DNA from: Yeosuana aquiaggeris
GTDB taxonomy: Bacteria; Bacteroidota; Bacteroidia; Flavobacteriales; Flavobacteriaceae
Assembly (NCBI RefSeq): GCF_044003965.1
Contig: NZ_JBAWKC010000005.1
Span: forward strand, 1 to 64,000
Direction of reading: 5' to 3'
Length of the DNA: 64,000 nt
A program made the position numbers and the translations under genes. Below, in pieces: positions 7,857 through 17,499 of the stretch (position 1 is its first letter; each line of letters begins with the position of its first letter). The notes under the pieces were generated by a model that did not search any database, was not told the origin of the DNA, and worked only from the letters and a program-made list of their open reading frames with translations.

Positions 7857-8080
7857 GTCAATTTTTCATTACCAATTCAAATATAGTATTTTTCAAATAT
7901 AATTTGCAATCATAAGAGCCAAAAATATAAGATGGTTAAATCCACTTTAATATAGTAACTCCTATAGGTAAAAGTTCAAACTTATTTTTTTTCATAAGTT
8001 GAATAAGTTTGTAAATTGGAAATAAAAGTTAAAAAATTTCAATAGATAGTAGAACGACCAAGTGTTTTATTCTAATGAAT

Positions 8081-9838
8081 TTATTCTACAAACACAACTT
8101 TGCTTCTTGGAGAAATACCATTATTATTAAAAGCCTCTATTTGAAAATAGTAGGCATCAGCTCTATCTGCTCCAGTAAAAAAATATTCATTTTTACCATA
8201 TACCATAATGCTTCCGTAAAGTTTATTAGGAGATTTTCCCCAATAAATAACATAACCATCTGCTAAAACATTTTGTTGCCATTTAAACCAAATACTTCTT
8301 CTTTCTCCATATTTTTTTGGGCTAGACCGTAATACAGTGAAATTCTCAACCATATTTGGTTTAATTCCATTTCCCTTTCCAAAAACTCGAAAACCACTTA
8401 ACGCAAACTTACCTGTAGGCATTTTGATGTTTTGCATCTTAAGAAATCGGGCTTGCTTAGGTGTCTTTAGTTCAATATAATCATGAGGCACATCCACATC
8501 ATTATTGCTTTTATCAACAATTACGTGCCAATTAGTACCATTATTTGATCCATAAATGATGTATTGATGAAATTTTCCTAAAGTTTTACCTAAAAATTCA
8601 ACATCTTGATCTGCATAATTTATTTGAATAGCATTTATTGTAGACACTTCTCCTAAATCAGTCTGAAACCATTCTCCTTTATCGCCTGTCTTAGCGCTCC
8701 AGTAGGTCTTTATATCTTCATCAACTGCAAAATTAGCATTAAAGCCTCCTAAAGTAGAAGAAACTCGAACAGGTTTTTGATAATTTAAAAGCATCCAACC
8801 ATTAAATAATCCTCCAGAAAAATCCTTTGCTTTAGCAAATTCAGGAAGTAATGTAGGATAATCTCCATAAGCAGTATTGCAATACATAACATCATCCTTA
8901 TCAAAACCAGCAGGCCAAATACCTAATCGTCTTTCAAAATTATTTTTTGTGGATATAAAAATTGTAGATACATGCCACCAGTTTCCAAAATTGTCCTGAT
9001 AGGTTGATCCGTGTCCAGCACCTCTGGCAAAACCACCTGGTTTATATGAAAAAGGGTTATGTGATTGGTATTCAAAACCATCTAAGGGATTATTACTAAC
9101 GTATACACCATCTGCATAACCACTAAATTCAGTAGCTGGGGCACCATATTGCATATAATATTTCCCGTTGTGTTTTGTCATCCACGCACCTTCAATAAAA
9201 GGTTGTAAAAACACATTATCATTGTATTCACCAAAACGTTCCCAACCATGGTCTTCAGGAAATAATTTTACAATTGGTACAGTATAACCTTCAGATTGCA
9301 TGGTTTTAATATTAATTTCTGTTCCTAAAAGTGGCCACATGTTACTCGAGCCCCAATATAAATAGAGTTTATCCTTAGATTCATCATAATGAAAAGCAGG
9401 GTCCCATGCACCTACTTTAAGCGTGTCAACAGCTATTTGCCAATCATCAACCGTTGGATTGGTACTTTTATAAATAGGGAAATCTGATTTCCAAGTAGAT
9501 CCGTACACATAAAGCGTGTTTTTCATTGCCCATACAGCCGGCGCATTTAAATCGTGCGTATAGGTATCATCACGAAGAAACTTCCTGTAAACAAACTTCC
9601 AATGGAGCATATCATCACTCCACCAATAGCCCTCTTGATTTGTAGAAAACAGGAAGTATTTATTTCTAAAATTTACAATGACAGGATCAGCAGTTGCTCT
9701 ATGTTTTCCTTGACTTGAAAACGATTCAAATGGTGTATAACCGTAGTCTATATTAATGGGATTACAATACGTTTTTTGCTGAGCACTAACTAATTGCAAC
9801 TGTAAAAAAATAATTAGTACTGTTATCAATCTTTTCAT
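8081..9838 (-). CDS. GH43-like glycosidase with discoidin and FN3 domains
   Basis: 585 residues, Sec signal peptide (ending VSAQQ). Residues about 25-340 form a five-bladed GH43-type catalytic propeller. The Asp of HRATADPVI is the likely base, the Asp of GAWDPAFHYD the likely pKa modulator and the Glu of PFIEGAWMTKHNGKYY the likely acid. About 350-490 is an F5/8 C (discoidin) domain (AVDEDIKTYWSAK, WFQTDLGEV, FRVFGKG), and about 495-585 an FN3-like module (DGYVIYWGKS). GH43 enzymes cleave arabinose, xylose or galactose linkages, so this protein does not obviously fit a pure glucan. It is last in the operon, 22 bases after the GH3 gene. The subfamily is not determined. Confidence 0.8.
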   Translation of the reverse strand: MKRLITVLIIFLQLQLVSAQQKTYCNPINIDYGYTPFESFSSQGKHRATADPVIVNFRNKYFLFSTNQEGYWWSDDMLHWKFVYRKFLRDDTYTHDLNAPAVWAMKNTLYVYGSTWKSDFPIYKSTNPTVDDWQIAVDTLKVGAWDPAFHYDESKDKLYLYWGSSNMWPLLGTEINIKTMQSEGYTVPIVKLFPEDHGWERFGEYNDNVFLQPFIEGAWMTKHNGKYYMQYGAPATEFSGYADGVYVSNNPLDGFEYQSHNPFSYKPGGFARGAGHGSTYQDNFGNWWHVSTIFISTKNNFERRLGIWPAGFDKDDVMYCNTAYGDYPTLLPEFAKAKDFSGGLFNGWMLLNYQKPVRVSSTLGGFNANFAVDEDIKTYWSAKTGDKGEWFQTDLGEVSTINAIQINYADQDVEFLGKTLGKFHQYIIYGSNNGTNWHVIVDKSNNDVDVPHDYIELKTPKQARFLKMQNIKMPTGKFALSGFRVFGKGNGIKPNMVENFTVLRSSPKKYGERRSIWFKWQQNVLADGYVIYWGKSPNKLYGSIMVYGKNEYFFTGADRADAYYFQIEAFNNNGISPRSKVVFVE

Positions 9839-9860
9839 ATCGTATTATCTAGAAGATAGG

Positions 9861-12188
9861 TCAATCAATGAGCTCAAATTCAGATTTCAAATTAGTATCT
9901 GAATTTGAACCGACAAACACTTCAAACTCTCCTGATTCAGCAACAAAATCCAAATTATAATTGTAAAACTTTAAATCCTCAACTGAAAGTTTAAAGGTTA
10001 CCGTTTTTGTTTCGTTTTTCTTTAAATAAATTTTTTGAAAGCCCTTTAGTTCTTTTACAGGTCTAGTAATAGAACCTACCAAATCACGTATATATAATTG
10101 AACGACTTCCTTACCATCATAATCTCCAGAATTAGTAACTTCAACTGAAACTTCAAGCGATTCGTTCATTTTAATCTTGCCAGAATTTAATTTTAAATTT
10201 TTATATTCAAATGTAGTATAGCTCAAACCAAACCCAAAAGGATATAAAGGTTCATTACGAACATCAATGTAGTTTGATTTAAATTTTTCAAAAACACCAT
10301 CTTTATTTCCTAATGGACGGCCTGTATTTTTATGACTGTAATAAATAGGAATCTGCCCTACATTTCTTGGAAATGTAGCTGACAATTTTCCCGAAGGATT
10401 TACATCGCCAAAAAGTACATCTGAAATAGCCAAACCAGCTTCACTACCTGGGAACCAAACATTTAAAATGGCTGGCACTTTTTCATTTTCCTCAACAATT
10501 GCTAAAGGTCTTCCAGTAAATAAAACTAATACAACAGGCTTCCCTGTTTTTAATAGTGCATTTAACAAATCCTTCTGAACCTGTGGAATTTGTAAATTCG
10601 TAACACTACTGCACTCCCCGCTCATTTCACTACTTTCTCCAATGGCTGCAACAATAACATCAGCCTGTGCAGCGATGGATAGAGCCTCGTTTAATAATTG
10701 TTTATCTGATTTTTCATCTCTTGGAATTTCTTTTCCAAACATAGTAACCCGTTTTTCATATTCCAAATTGTAATCAACATTACTACCTTTTGCGTAAATT
10801 ACCTTTACGTTATTTCCAGCTACTTTTTTTAAACCTTCTAATAAGGGAATAGAAGCTTCTTGATTTGTAGCCACACTCCAAGTGCCTGCCATATTAACTG
10901 CTGTATTAGCTAATGGGCCAACTAATGCTATTATTCCCTGTTTTTTTAAAGGTAAAACCTGATCTGCATTTTTAAGTAGCACCATAGATTCGGCACTAAC
11001 TTTTCTTGCAAAAGCTCTGTTTTCCTTTGTATATATTTCGGTTTTTGCCCTGTTATCATCACAATATTTAAAAGGGTCGTCAAACAAACCCAACTTATAT
11101 TTTGCCAATAAAATACGCTTTACCGCTGTATTTAAAACATCTATTGAAATTTTCCCTTCTTCCAAAGATTTTTTTAATGTGGTTAAAAACCCTTCAGAAA
11201 CCATATCCATATCTAACCCTGCATTCAAGGATAGCGCAGAAACTTGTTGTAAATCTCCTACCCCATGATATATCATTTCTTCAACTCCTGTATAGTCCGA
11301 AACAGTAAATCCATTAAAACCCCACTCATCTCTTAACAAATCCGTAAGTAACCATTTATTACCTGTTGCCGGAACACCATCAATCTCATTAAAAGAAGCC
11401 ATCACAGATCCTACACCAGCGTCTACTGCAGCTTTATATGGTGGAAAATACTCATTATACATTCTTAACCTACTCATGTCCACAGTATTATAATCTCTCC
11501 CCGCATCTGGCGCGCCATATAAGGCAAAATGCTTAACGCAAGACAATAAAGTATTTTTTTGCGTTAAATCATTTCCTTGATAACCTTGTACCATCGCTTT
11601 GGCGATTTCGCTTCCTAAATATGGGTCTTCTCCAGAGCCTTCTGATACACGACCCCAACGTGGGTCACGAGAAACATCAACCATGGGGGAAAAAGTCCAG
11701 TTTATACCATCTGCAGTTGCTTCCTGGGCAGCCATTTGAGCCGTTTTTTTGATAAGTTCCATATCCCAAGAACATGATAATCCTAATGGAATTGGAAAAG
11801 TAGTTTCATATCCATGAATAACATCCAGTCCAAAAATTAAAGGTATTTTTAAGCGGCTTTTTTCGGTGGCTATTTTTTGAATATCTCTGATATTTGAAAC
11901 AGATTTAATATTAAAAAGACCACCTACTAACCCCTTTTCAATTTTGGCAGCTATATCCGAATTTTTAGCCTGACCCGTAGTAAATTGTCCTGCACTTGGC
12001 AAATTTAATTGACCTATTTTTTCTTCAACTGTCATTAAATTCAATATAGAATCTACTTTTTCTTCAAAAGGATTATCATTAGAAATAGAATTAATTTTCT
12101 TTTGGTTTGAATTGCATGCTACAATTGCGGTAACAATTATGCTAAATACAGCCTTTCTAATTATGTTTGAGTTACTCATTTTCATCAT
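9861..12188 (-). CDS. GH3 beta-glucosidase, lipoprotein
   Basis: 775 residues. A lipoprotein signal with lipobox IVAC places it in the periplasm or outer membrane. The GH3 N-terminal TIM barrel (about 40-370) has the nucleophile Asp298 in GFTVSDYTG, plus substrate-binding KHFALYGAPDAGRDYN and the DPRWGRVSEGSGEDP block typical of BglX-like enzymes. The alpha/beta sandwich (about 400-620) contains SSEMSGECSSV with a likely acid/base Glu. A C-terminal FN3-like domain follows (VTNSGDYDGKEVVQLYIRD). It removes terminal beta-linked glucose from oligosaccharides. Beside two GH144 genes, a sophoro-oligosaccharide role is likely, as described for the GH3 partner of GH144 in Bacteroides thetaiotaomicron. 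Confidence 0.9.
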   Translation of the reverse strand: MMKMSNSNIIRKAVFSIIVTAIVACNSNQKKINSISNDNPFEEKVDSILNLMTVEEKIGQLNLPSAGQFTTGQAKNSDIAAKIEKGLVGGLFNIKSVSNIRDIQKIATEKSRLKIPLIFGLDVIHGYETTFPIPLGLSCSWDMELIKKTAQMAAQEATADGINWTFSPMVDVSRDPRWGRVSEGSGEDPYLGSEIAKAMVQGYQGNDLTQKNTLLSCVKHFALYGAPDAGRDYNTVDMSRLRMYNEYFPPYKAAVDAGVGSVMASFNEIDGVPATGNKWLLTDLLRDEWGFNGFTVSDYTGVEEMIYHGVGDLQQVSALSLNAGLDMDMVSEGFLTTLKKSLEEGKISIDVLNTAVKRILLAKYKLGLFDDPFKYCDDNRAKTEIYTKENRAFARKVSAESMVLLKNADQVLPLKKQGIIALVGPLANTAVNMAGTWSVATNQEASIPLLEGLKKVAGNNVKVIYAKGSNVDYNLEYEKRVTMFGKEIPRDEKSDKQLLNEALSIAAQADVIVAAIGESSEMSGECSSVTNLQIPQVQKDLLNALLKTGKPVVLVLFTGRPLAIVEENEKVPAILNVWFPGSEAGLAISDVLFGDVNPSGKLSATFPRNVGQIPIYYSHKNTGRPLGNKDGVFEKFKSNYIDVRNEPLYPFGFGLSYTTFEYKNLKLNSGKIKMNESLEVSVEVTNSGDYDGKEVVQLYIRDLVGSITRPVKELKGFQKIYLKKNETKTVTFKLSVEDLKFYNYNLDFVAESGEFEVFVGSNSDTNLKSEFELID

Positions 12189-12217
12189 TCTTATTTTGAT
12201 TTTACACTCTCAATGGT

Positions 12218-13597
12218 TTAATAATTAAATCCAAGTTTGATTAGCCCATTTTGAACGTCTTGATTTTGCATAAATAAGTTCCAAAGTAACCCTGTCCTGT
12301 AATTTTCTATCATAATAATTTGAGGTCCTTGATCTATAGCCAAATAAGCCTCAGCAACCCAATAATTATTTTGAGGGCTAAACGCATCATAAAACCCTGC
12401 TGGACCAAGCAGTTTGTCCTTTTTACTGTAAAAAAAATGCATTGCTGCTAAGGATTCGGTTGTGGTATAAGGAATTGAACTAATCGCCGCTGTTGGGGAA
12501 ATAATCCCTAAATCATTCGATGGACTATGTGCAGAATACCCCATTGAACCATCTGAATTTCTTGAATAACTTGCGGTTAAACCCCAGCAATTTAAACCAT
12601 AATCAACATAATTTTTAGGATTTGAAATACAATACTGACGATTTATTTTGGTGTGATTTACAACAAGACTCCAATAATTAGCATACTGATCGGTTAAATT
12701 TTTAGGATTTAAACCTAAAAAGGAATAGTGACTAAAAAACAATGGCCCTCCAAAATCTGAACCTTCTGCATGTGTTAATATCAATGGATAACCATATTGA
12801 GTTACTGACGAGACTATACTTCCAGAACTAGCCCACCCTTTTTCATAAGCTACTTTAGTAATATTATAATCAGGTGAAGCAGCAGCCAGAACATAGCTGA
12901 TTAACGTCTCGTTATATCCTACTAATTTAAAATTAATATCGAAACCATAGTTGGGGCTCCAGTGCCAATATAAGACATCTTGATTTTGGGTATACCAATT
13001 CCATTCTACACCTTTCCAAAGATTATCTGCAAGAGCTGACAGCGCTTTTTCTTCCGTTGAACCATTTTTAAAATATTCTTTAACACAAATTAAACCTTGA
13101 ACTAAAAATGCGGTTTCAACTAAATCGCCTCCATTATCTTTTGTGCCAAATGGAATAACATGACCCGTATCACCATCAATCCAATGTGGCCAAGCACCAT
13201 GAAAACGACCTGCATTTTCAAAAAATGTTAGAATTTTATTTAATCTAGCGGTACCTTCAGCTCTTGTTACAAATCCTCTTTCAATTCCGACTAAAATAGC
13301 CATTAATCCGAAACCTGTTCCTCCAGTAGTTACAACATTTTGATTTAATGTTGGATCGTTTGGATGATAACGTTCTTTAGCAGCTCCTGAACTTGAATTT
13401 GCAAAATCCCAAAAATATTTGAATGTTTCCTTCTGGGTAAGGTCCATCAGTTCTTCATCTGTCAAAGAATTTTCAACAATAGGGTCATTCCCATTTGGAT
13501 TATTAGTCTCTCCATAATCAAGAATAGAATCTCTTGAACAAGAAATAAAAATTTGGGTAAAACATAGTACTAAAATAATTCTTGTATTCATTTTCAT
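12218..13597 (-). CDS. GH144 family endo-beta-1,2-glucanase, lipoprotein (copy A)
   Basis: 459 residues with a lipoprotein signal (lipobox IFISC). The rest is a single glycoamylase-like (alpha/alpha)6 domain, now CAZy family GH144. Hallmarks are TFKYFWDFANSSSGAAKERYHPN, TGGTGFGLMAILVGIERGF, RFHGAWPHWIDGDTG, NGGDLVETAFLVQGL, YWHWSPNYGF and a C-terminal AIDQGPQIIMIENYRTG. Characterised GH144 members cleave beta-1,2-glucan (sophoran) internally. The gene start overlaps the stop of the second GH144 gene by four bases (ATGA). The two proteins are clearly paralogous, so this is a tandem duplication with probable division of labour. Confidence 0.88.
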   Translation of the reverse strand: MKMNTRIILVLCFTQIFISCSRDSILDYGETNNPNGNDPIVENSLTDEELMDLTQKETFKYFWDFANSSSGAAKERYHPNDPTLNQNVVTTGGTGFGLMAILVGIERGFVTRAEGTARLNKILTFFENAGRFHGAWPHWIDGDTGHVIPFGTKDNGGDLVETAFLVQGLICVKEYFKNGSTEEKALSALADNLWKGVEWNWYTQNQDVLYWHWSPNYGFDINFKLVGYNETLISYVLAAASPDYNITKVAYEKGWASSGSIVSSVTQYGYPLILTHAEGSDFGGPLFFSHYSFLGLNPKNLTDQYANYWSLVVNHTKINRQYCISNPKNYVDYGLNCWGLTASYSRNSDGSMGYSAHSPSNDLGIISPTAAISSIPYTTTESLAAMHFFYSKKDKLLGPAGFYDAFSPQNNYWVAEAYLAIDQGPQIIMIENYRTGLLWNLFMQNQDVQNGLIKLGFNY

Positions 13598-14958
13598 TTT
13601 AACTTTCTATTAATTGTAAACCCCAACTTTTGCAATCCATTTTTAACATCTTCATTTTTCATAAATAAATTCCATATTAACCCGGAACGATAATTCTCAA
13701 TCATTACCGGAATTGGACCTTGATCAATAGCCAAATATCTTGGTAAAAACCAATTATCTTGTAAACTAAATGCATCATAAGGTCCATATTTACCAATTAA
13801 GGTATCGTGATTTTTATACAAGTTTTTTAGCATTTTCATGCTTTCTTTTGGAGTGTATGGAAACGATGCTAATGCTGCTGTTGGAGAAATAACACCAAGG
13901 TCATTACCTGGTCTATGACCCGCATAGCTATTAATAGAATAACTGGAAGTTAATCCCCAAAGACTATCTCCATAACCTTTAAAATAATTAGGGTTATCTA
14001 GGGCATATTTATAATGAATTTTTGCTTGATTTTGAGTGAGTTTCCAATAGTCAGCATATTGATCAGACAAACCATTTGGATTTAATCCTAAGTAAGAATA
14101 ATGCGCCCAAAATAATGGTCCAACAGGTGCGTCATCATTCTCATAATAATTTAAAACTAAAGCCTCTCCATACAGAGAATCATTTGAAACAATAGATCCG
14201 CTTTTTGCCCAGCCTTTTTCATAAACATCTTTAGTTATTGAATGCGTTGGTGATGAAGCAGCAAGAACATACATGATTAAACATTCGTTATACCCGCCTA
14301 CAGGAAAATTCATATCCCAAGCATATTCAGGAGACCAGTGCCAATAAAGAACATCTTCACCTTTAGTATACCAATCCCATTCTATATCCTTCCAAAGAGT
14401 ATCAATTTTAGAAACAAGTTCTTGCTCTTTCTTATTCCCATCTTTAAAATATTCAGAAACTGTTAAAAGACCTTGAACTAAAAATGCCGTTTCTACTAAA
14501 TCACCTCCATTATCCTTTTTACTAAACTGAACCACCTTTCCTGTTTCGCCATTTATCCAATGTGGCCAAGCACCGTGAAATCTGTCCGCTTTTTCAAGGA
14601 AATCAACAATTTTAAAATATCTACTTAAGGCATCTTCTCTAGAAATAAATCCTCTTTCAACACCTACTAAAATAGCCATGAGCCCAAACCCACTTCCACC
14701 AGTTGTTACTGTATTTTTTGGAGACGTTGGATATACATTATCCATATGCAAACGCTCTCTAGCTAAACCTGAATTAGGTTCCGCACCATCCCAAAAATAA
14801 TTTATAGTTTGTTTTTGAATAGTATCTAATAATTCACTTTCTGAAAGAATATCTAAATTATTTTCAACTTTTGAAATAAGTTCCTTTTTTTTATTACAAT
14901 TAAATAGCAGTAAAATAATGCTAAAAAAAGAAATTATTTTTAGGTTATTATAAATCAT
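13594..14958 (-). CDS. GH144 family endo-beta-1,2-glucanase, lipoprotein (copy B)
   Basis: 454 residues, lipoprotein signal (lipobox LLFNC). The GH144/glycoamylase-like domain shows INYFWDGAEPNSGLARERLHM, TGGSGFGLMAILVGVERGF, RFHGAWPHWINGETG, NGGDLVETAFLVQGL, YWHWSPEYAWDMNF and AIDQGPIPVMIENYRSG. It is the upstream member of the pair and is coupled to copy A by the ATGA overlap. It follows the surface lipoprotein gene after a 130-base gap that contains a strong hairpin, so enzymes and transporter genes may be expressed at different levels. An endo- or exo-acting mode on beta-1,2-glucan cannot be told from sequence alone. Confidence 0.88.
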   Translation of the reverse strand: MIYNNLKIISFFSIILLLFNCNKKKELISKVENNLDILSESELLDTIQKQTINYFWDGAEPNSGLARERLHMDNVYPTSPKNTVTTGGSGFGLMAILVGVERGFISREDALSRYFKIVDFLEKADRFHGAWPHWINGETGKVVQFSKKDNGGDLVETAFLVQGLLTVSEYFKDGNKKEQELVSKIDTLWKDIEWDWYTKGEDVLYWHWSPEYAWDMNFPVGGYNECLIMYVLAASSPTHSITKDVYEKGWAKSGSIVSNDSLYGEALVLNYYENDDAPVGPLFWAHYSYLGLNPNGLSDQYADYWKLTQNQAKIHYKYALDNPNYFKGYGDSLWGLTSSYSINSYAGHRPGNDLGVISPTAALASFPYTPKESMKMLKNLYKNHDTLIGKYGPYDAFSLQDNWFLPRYLAIDQGPIPVMIENYRSGLIWNLFMKNEDVKNGLQKLGFTINRKLK

Positions 14959-15045
14959 TTTGGCTTAGGTTAAAGAAATTTAGCTGCATTTAAAAATGCA
15001 GCCAAATTCAAATAAAAACAAACAATTCTTATTAAACTGATCAAC

Positions 15046-15081
15046 TAAAACTTTAAACCCAAAACAGGATTTAAAGTTTTA
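15046..15081 (-). promoter_or_regulatory. Intra-operon hairpin between binding and enzyme genes
   Basis: A perfect 12-bp inverted repeat (TAAAACTTTAAA / TTTAAAGTTTTA, 12-base loop) lies just after the LamG lipoprotein stop on the transcribed strand. It could be a weak terminator or an mRNA-stabilising structure that sets higher expression of the susCD part. Confidence 0.5.
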
Positions 15082-15087
15082 ATTTAT

Positions 15088-17475
15088 TTATTGATTTTGC
15101 ATAATTGCTTGAATTTCATCTACAGTTAAAACTTTATCAAAAAGCATCAAGTCATCTATATAACTTAAATCTGATAAATGCCCCCATCCAATAAATCCTG
15201 GGGCTCCAGATCCAATTGAAAGATTGGTGCAATTTGCCCAACTAATAGTTTTATCAGTCATATTTCCAGTATTTGCTACTGCAACACCATTAAAATATAT
15301 TTGAGTGGCAGTTGCCGAAACTGTAAATGCGATATGCACCCATTGTCCTGCAGTAACATCTATAACATCGCCATCATTCCAAACATCACCACCATCAGTT
15401 CCAAGATGAAGTTTTATTCTTTGCTCTATACCACTACCTTCTCTAAATACTCTAAAACCAGAGGACAAATCATTATCAACTCCAATCATGGGAGGAGCAA
15501 CTGTTAAAATACCTGCTCGGTCAGGTGCTGAATTTACTTTATACCAAAATGCACCACTAAATTCATTAGCAAATAAATTTGTAATTGGGAATGACAAGTA
15601 TGAATCTGCTGCACCAGCATAAGCATTCGTTCCAACTGTGCTTTCTCCAGCAAAACTTGGAGTTCCTACCACAATAGCATTTGTATTTGACACTTTGTCA
15701 AGATTTGTTCCATCAAATGGCATATACAAGGTTGATCCAAAATAGGGTGGTGCATATGCTCCACCTACAATTTGTACAACTTCTTCTGCTGATAGTGCTT
15801 TATTATAAAAACGTAATTCATCTATGATACTTGTGTCAGACTTATGATCCCAGTAAGAAAATGTTGGAACACCAGATGCTATGGTAAAACTTTCGCAACC
15901 TGTCCAATCTATTGGAGCAGTCAAATCTGCTGAATTGACTTCAACGCCATTAAAATAAATTTTAGTTTGTGTATCTGAAACAGTTACTGCAACCTGAACC
16001 CATTCACTAGCCGTAACATCAATAATACCGCCATCATTCCAACTTTCACCGCCGCCAGTTCCAATATTTAATTTAATACGTTGCTCAGTAGGGCTACCTT
16101 CTCTAAACAATCTAAATCCTTGGTTTCTATTTTCAGGGATATCATTTCCAACAACCAATAACCCTGCTCTATCAGGGCTAGAATTCACTTTATACCAGAA
16201 TGTAGTACTGAATTGGTTACTTAATAACCCTTCAGCTGGATACGTTAAATAGGCATCAGTTGCCCCTAAGTATGCGCCAATACCTTCATAAGATTGATCA
16301 GTGATCTCCGGCAATCCAACAACTCCGGCAGCTCTACCTGCAATTAAATCTATATATCCATTATCAAAAGGCATATAGAAAGATTCTCCAGCGTATTTAG
16401 GGGTATACGGATTAAAAGAATTTAGCATAATTTGAATATCACTTGACGTCAAGGCTTTATTGAATAACCTTAACTCATCGATACCACTATAGTCTGATTT
16501 ATGATCCCAGTAACTAAAAGTAGGAGCTCCTGAACCAATTGATATTTTATCACAACCAGCCCAATCAATTGGAGCTGCCAAATCTGCTGAATTAACTTCT
16601 ACTCCATTAAAATAAATTTTAGTTTGTGTGGCTGAAACAGTTACCACAATATTAACCCATTCTCCAGCAGCTACATCAATAACTCCACCATCATTCCAGC
16701 TTTCTGCAGCACCAGTTCCAATATTCAATTTAATGCGTTGCTCTGTAGCACTACCTTCTCTAAATAATCTAAATCCTTGATTTCTATTTTCAGGAGTGTC
16801 ATTTCCAATAACCAAAATACCTGCTCTATCTGGATTTGAATTCACTTTATACCAAAAAGTAGCACTGAATTCACTACTTAATAAGCCATCAGCTGGAAAT
16901 TCCAAATAAGAATCTGGAGCCCCTTTATAGGCATTTGCACTAGCAAAACCAGTACCAAGAAAACCTGGAGTTCCTACTTGATCTGCTATTTTAAATCCTA
17001 TTAAATCTCTGTAGTCTCCATCAAATGGCATATATAAGGACTCTCCATCAAATAATGATGTATAGGGTGCTTGTTTACTAAAATTTGCTTCAGCCATAGT
17101 AGATTTTCCATTAACATCTGTAGATATTACTACTACTCTATGGTCTCCAATAACTAAACCTTCGTAAGTGTATGTTTCAGAAATATGTCTTGGATTACTA
17201 AAATTGCTATAATCAGCTATCTCAGTGCCATCCAAAGCTATTGATATGGTACTCACCAAATTATCATCATTGACTTCAAATTCTATTTCTAATGAAGAGG
17301 GTTCTTCAAAAACTTTAATAGTGGCTCCTTCTGTTGGAGAAATAATCTTGACCACAGAAGGATCTATTTCATACTCTGAAAAAGCTGGTGTGTCTAAATT
17401 TTGACAACTCGCTATGATTAATGCAGTCATAACTACATAAACCATTTTTATATTTAACTTAATTCGTTTTCTCAT
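15088..17475 (-). CDS. Surface lipoprotein with three LamG domains (probable glycan-binding protein)
   Basis: 795 residues. A lipoprotein signal (lipobox IIASC, Cys at about residue 24) is followed by a short Ig-like segment (about 40-135). Then come three ConA-like/LamG domains at about 140-350, 355-570 and 575-795. Each begins with a YMPFD motif and repeats FWYKVNS.PDRAG, GFR.FREGS, EQRIKLN/H.GT and a closing IDELR/IDDLM segment. The position right after susD is where surface glycan-binding proteins are usually encoded. It probably captures the target polysaccharide at the cell surface. The first two domains are especially similar, pointing to recent duplication. Confidence 0.82.
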   Translation of the reverse strand: MRKRIKLNIKMVYVVMTALIIASCQNLDTPAFSEYEIDPSVVKIISPTEGATIKVFEEPSSLEIEFEVNDDNLVSTISIALDGTEIADYSNFSNPRHISETYTYEGLVIGDHRVVVISTDVNGKSTMAEANFSKQAPYTSLFDGESLYMPFDGDYRDLIGFKIADQVGTPGFLGTGFASANAYKGAPDSYLEFPADGLLSSEFSATFWYKVNSNPDRAGILVIGNDTPENRNQGFRLFREGSATEQRIKLNIGTGAAESWNDGGVIDVAAGEWVNIVVTVSATQTKIYFNGVEVNSADLAAPIDWAGCDKISIGSGAPTFSYWDHKSDYSGIDELRLFNKALTSSDIQIMLNSFNPYTPKYAGESFYMPFDNGYIDLIAGRAAGVVGLPEITDQSYEGIGAYLGATDAYLTYPAEGLLSNQFSTTFWYKVNSSPDRAGLLVVGNDIPENRNQGFRLFREGSPTEQRIKLNIGTGGGESWNDGGIIDVTASEWVQVAVTVSDTQTKIYFNGVEVNSADLTAPIDWTGCESFTIASGVPTFSYWDHKSDTSIIDELRFYNKALSAEEVVQIVGGAYAPPYFGSTLYMPFDGTNLDKVSNTNAIVVGTPSFAGESTVGTNAYAGAADSYLSFPITNLFANEFSGAFWYKVNSAPDRAGILTVAPPMIGVDNDLSSGFRVFREGSGIEQRIKLHLGTDGGDVWNDGDVIDVTAGQWVHIAFTVSATATQIYFNGVAVANTGNMTDKTISWANCTNLSIGSGAPGFIGWGHLSDLSYIDDLMLFDKVLTVDEIQAIMQNQ

Positions 17476-17499
17476 AACTAAATATTTTCAAAATAATAA

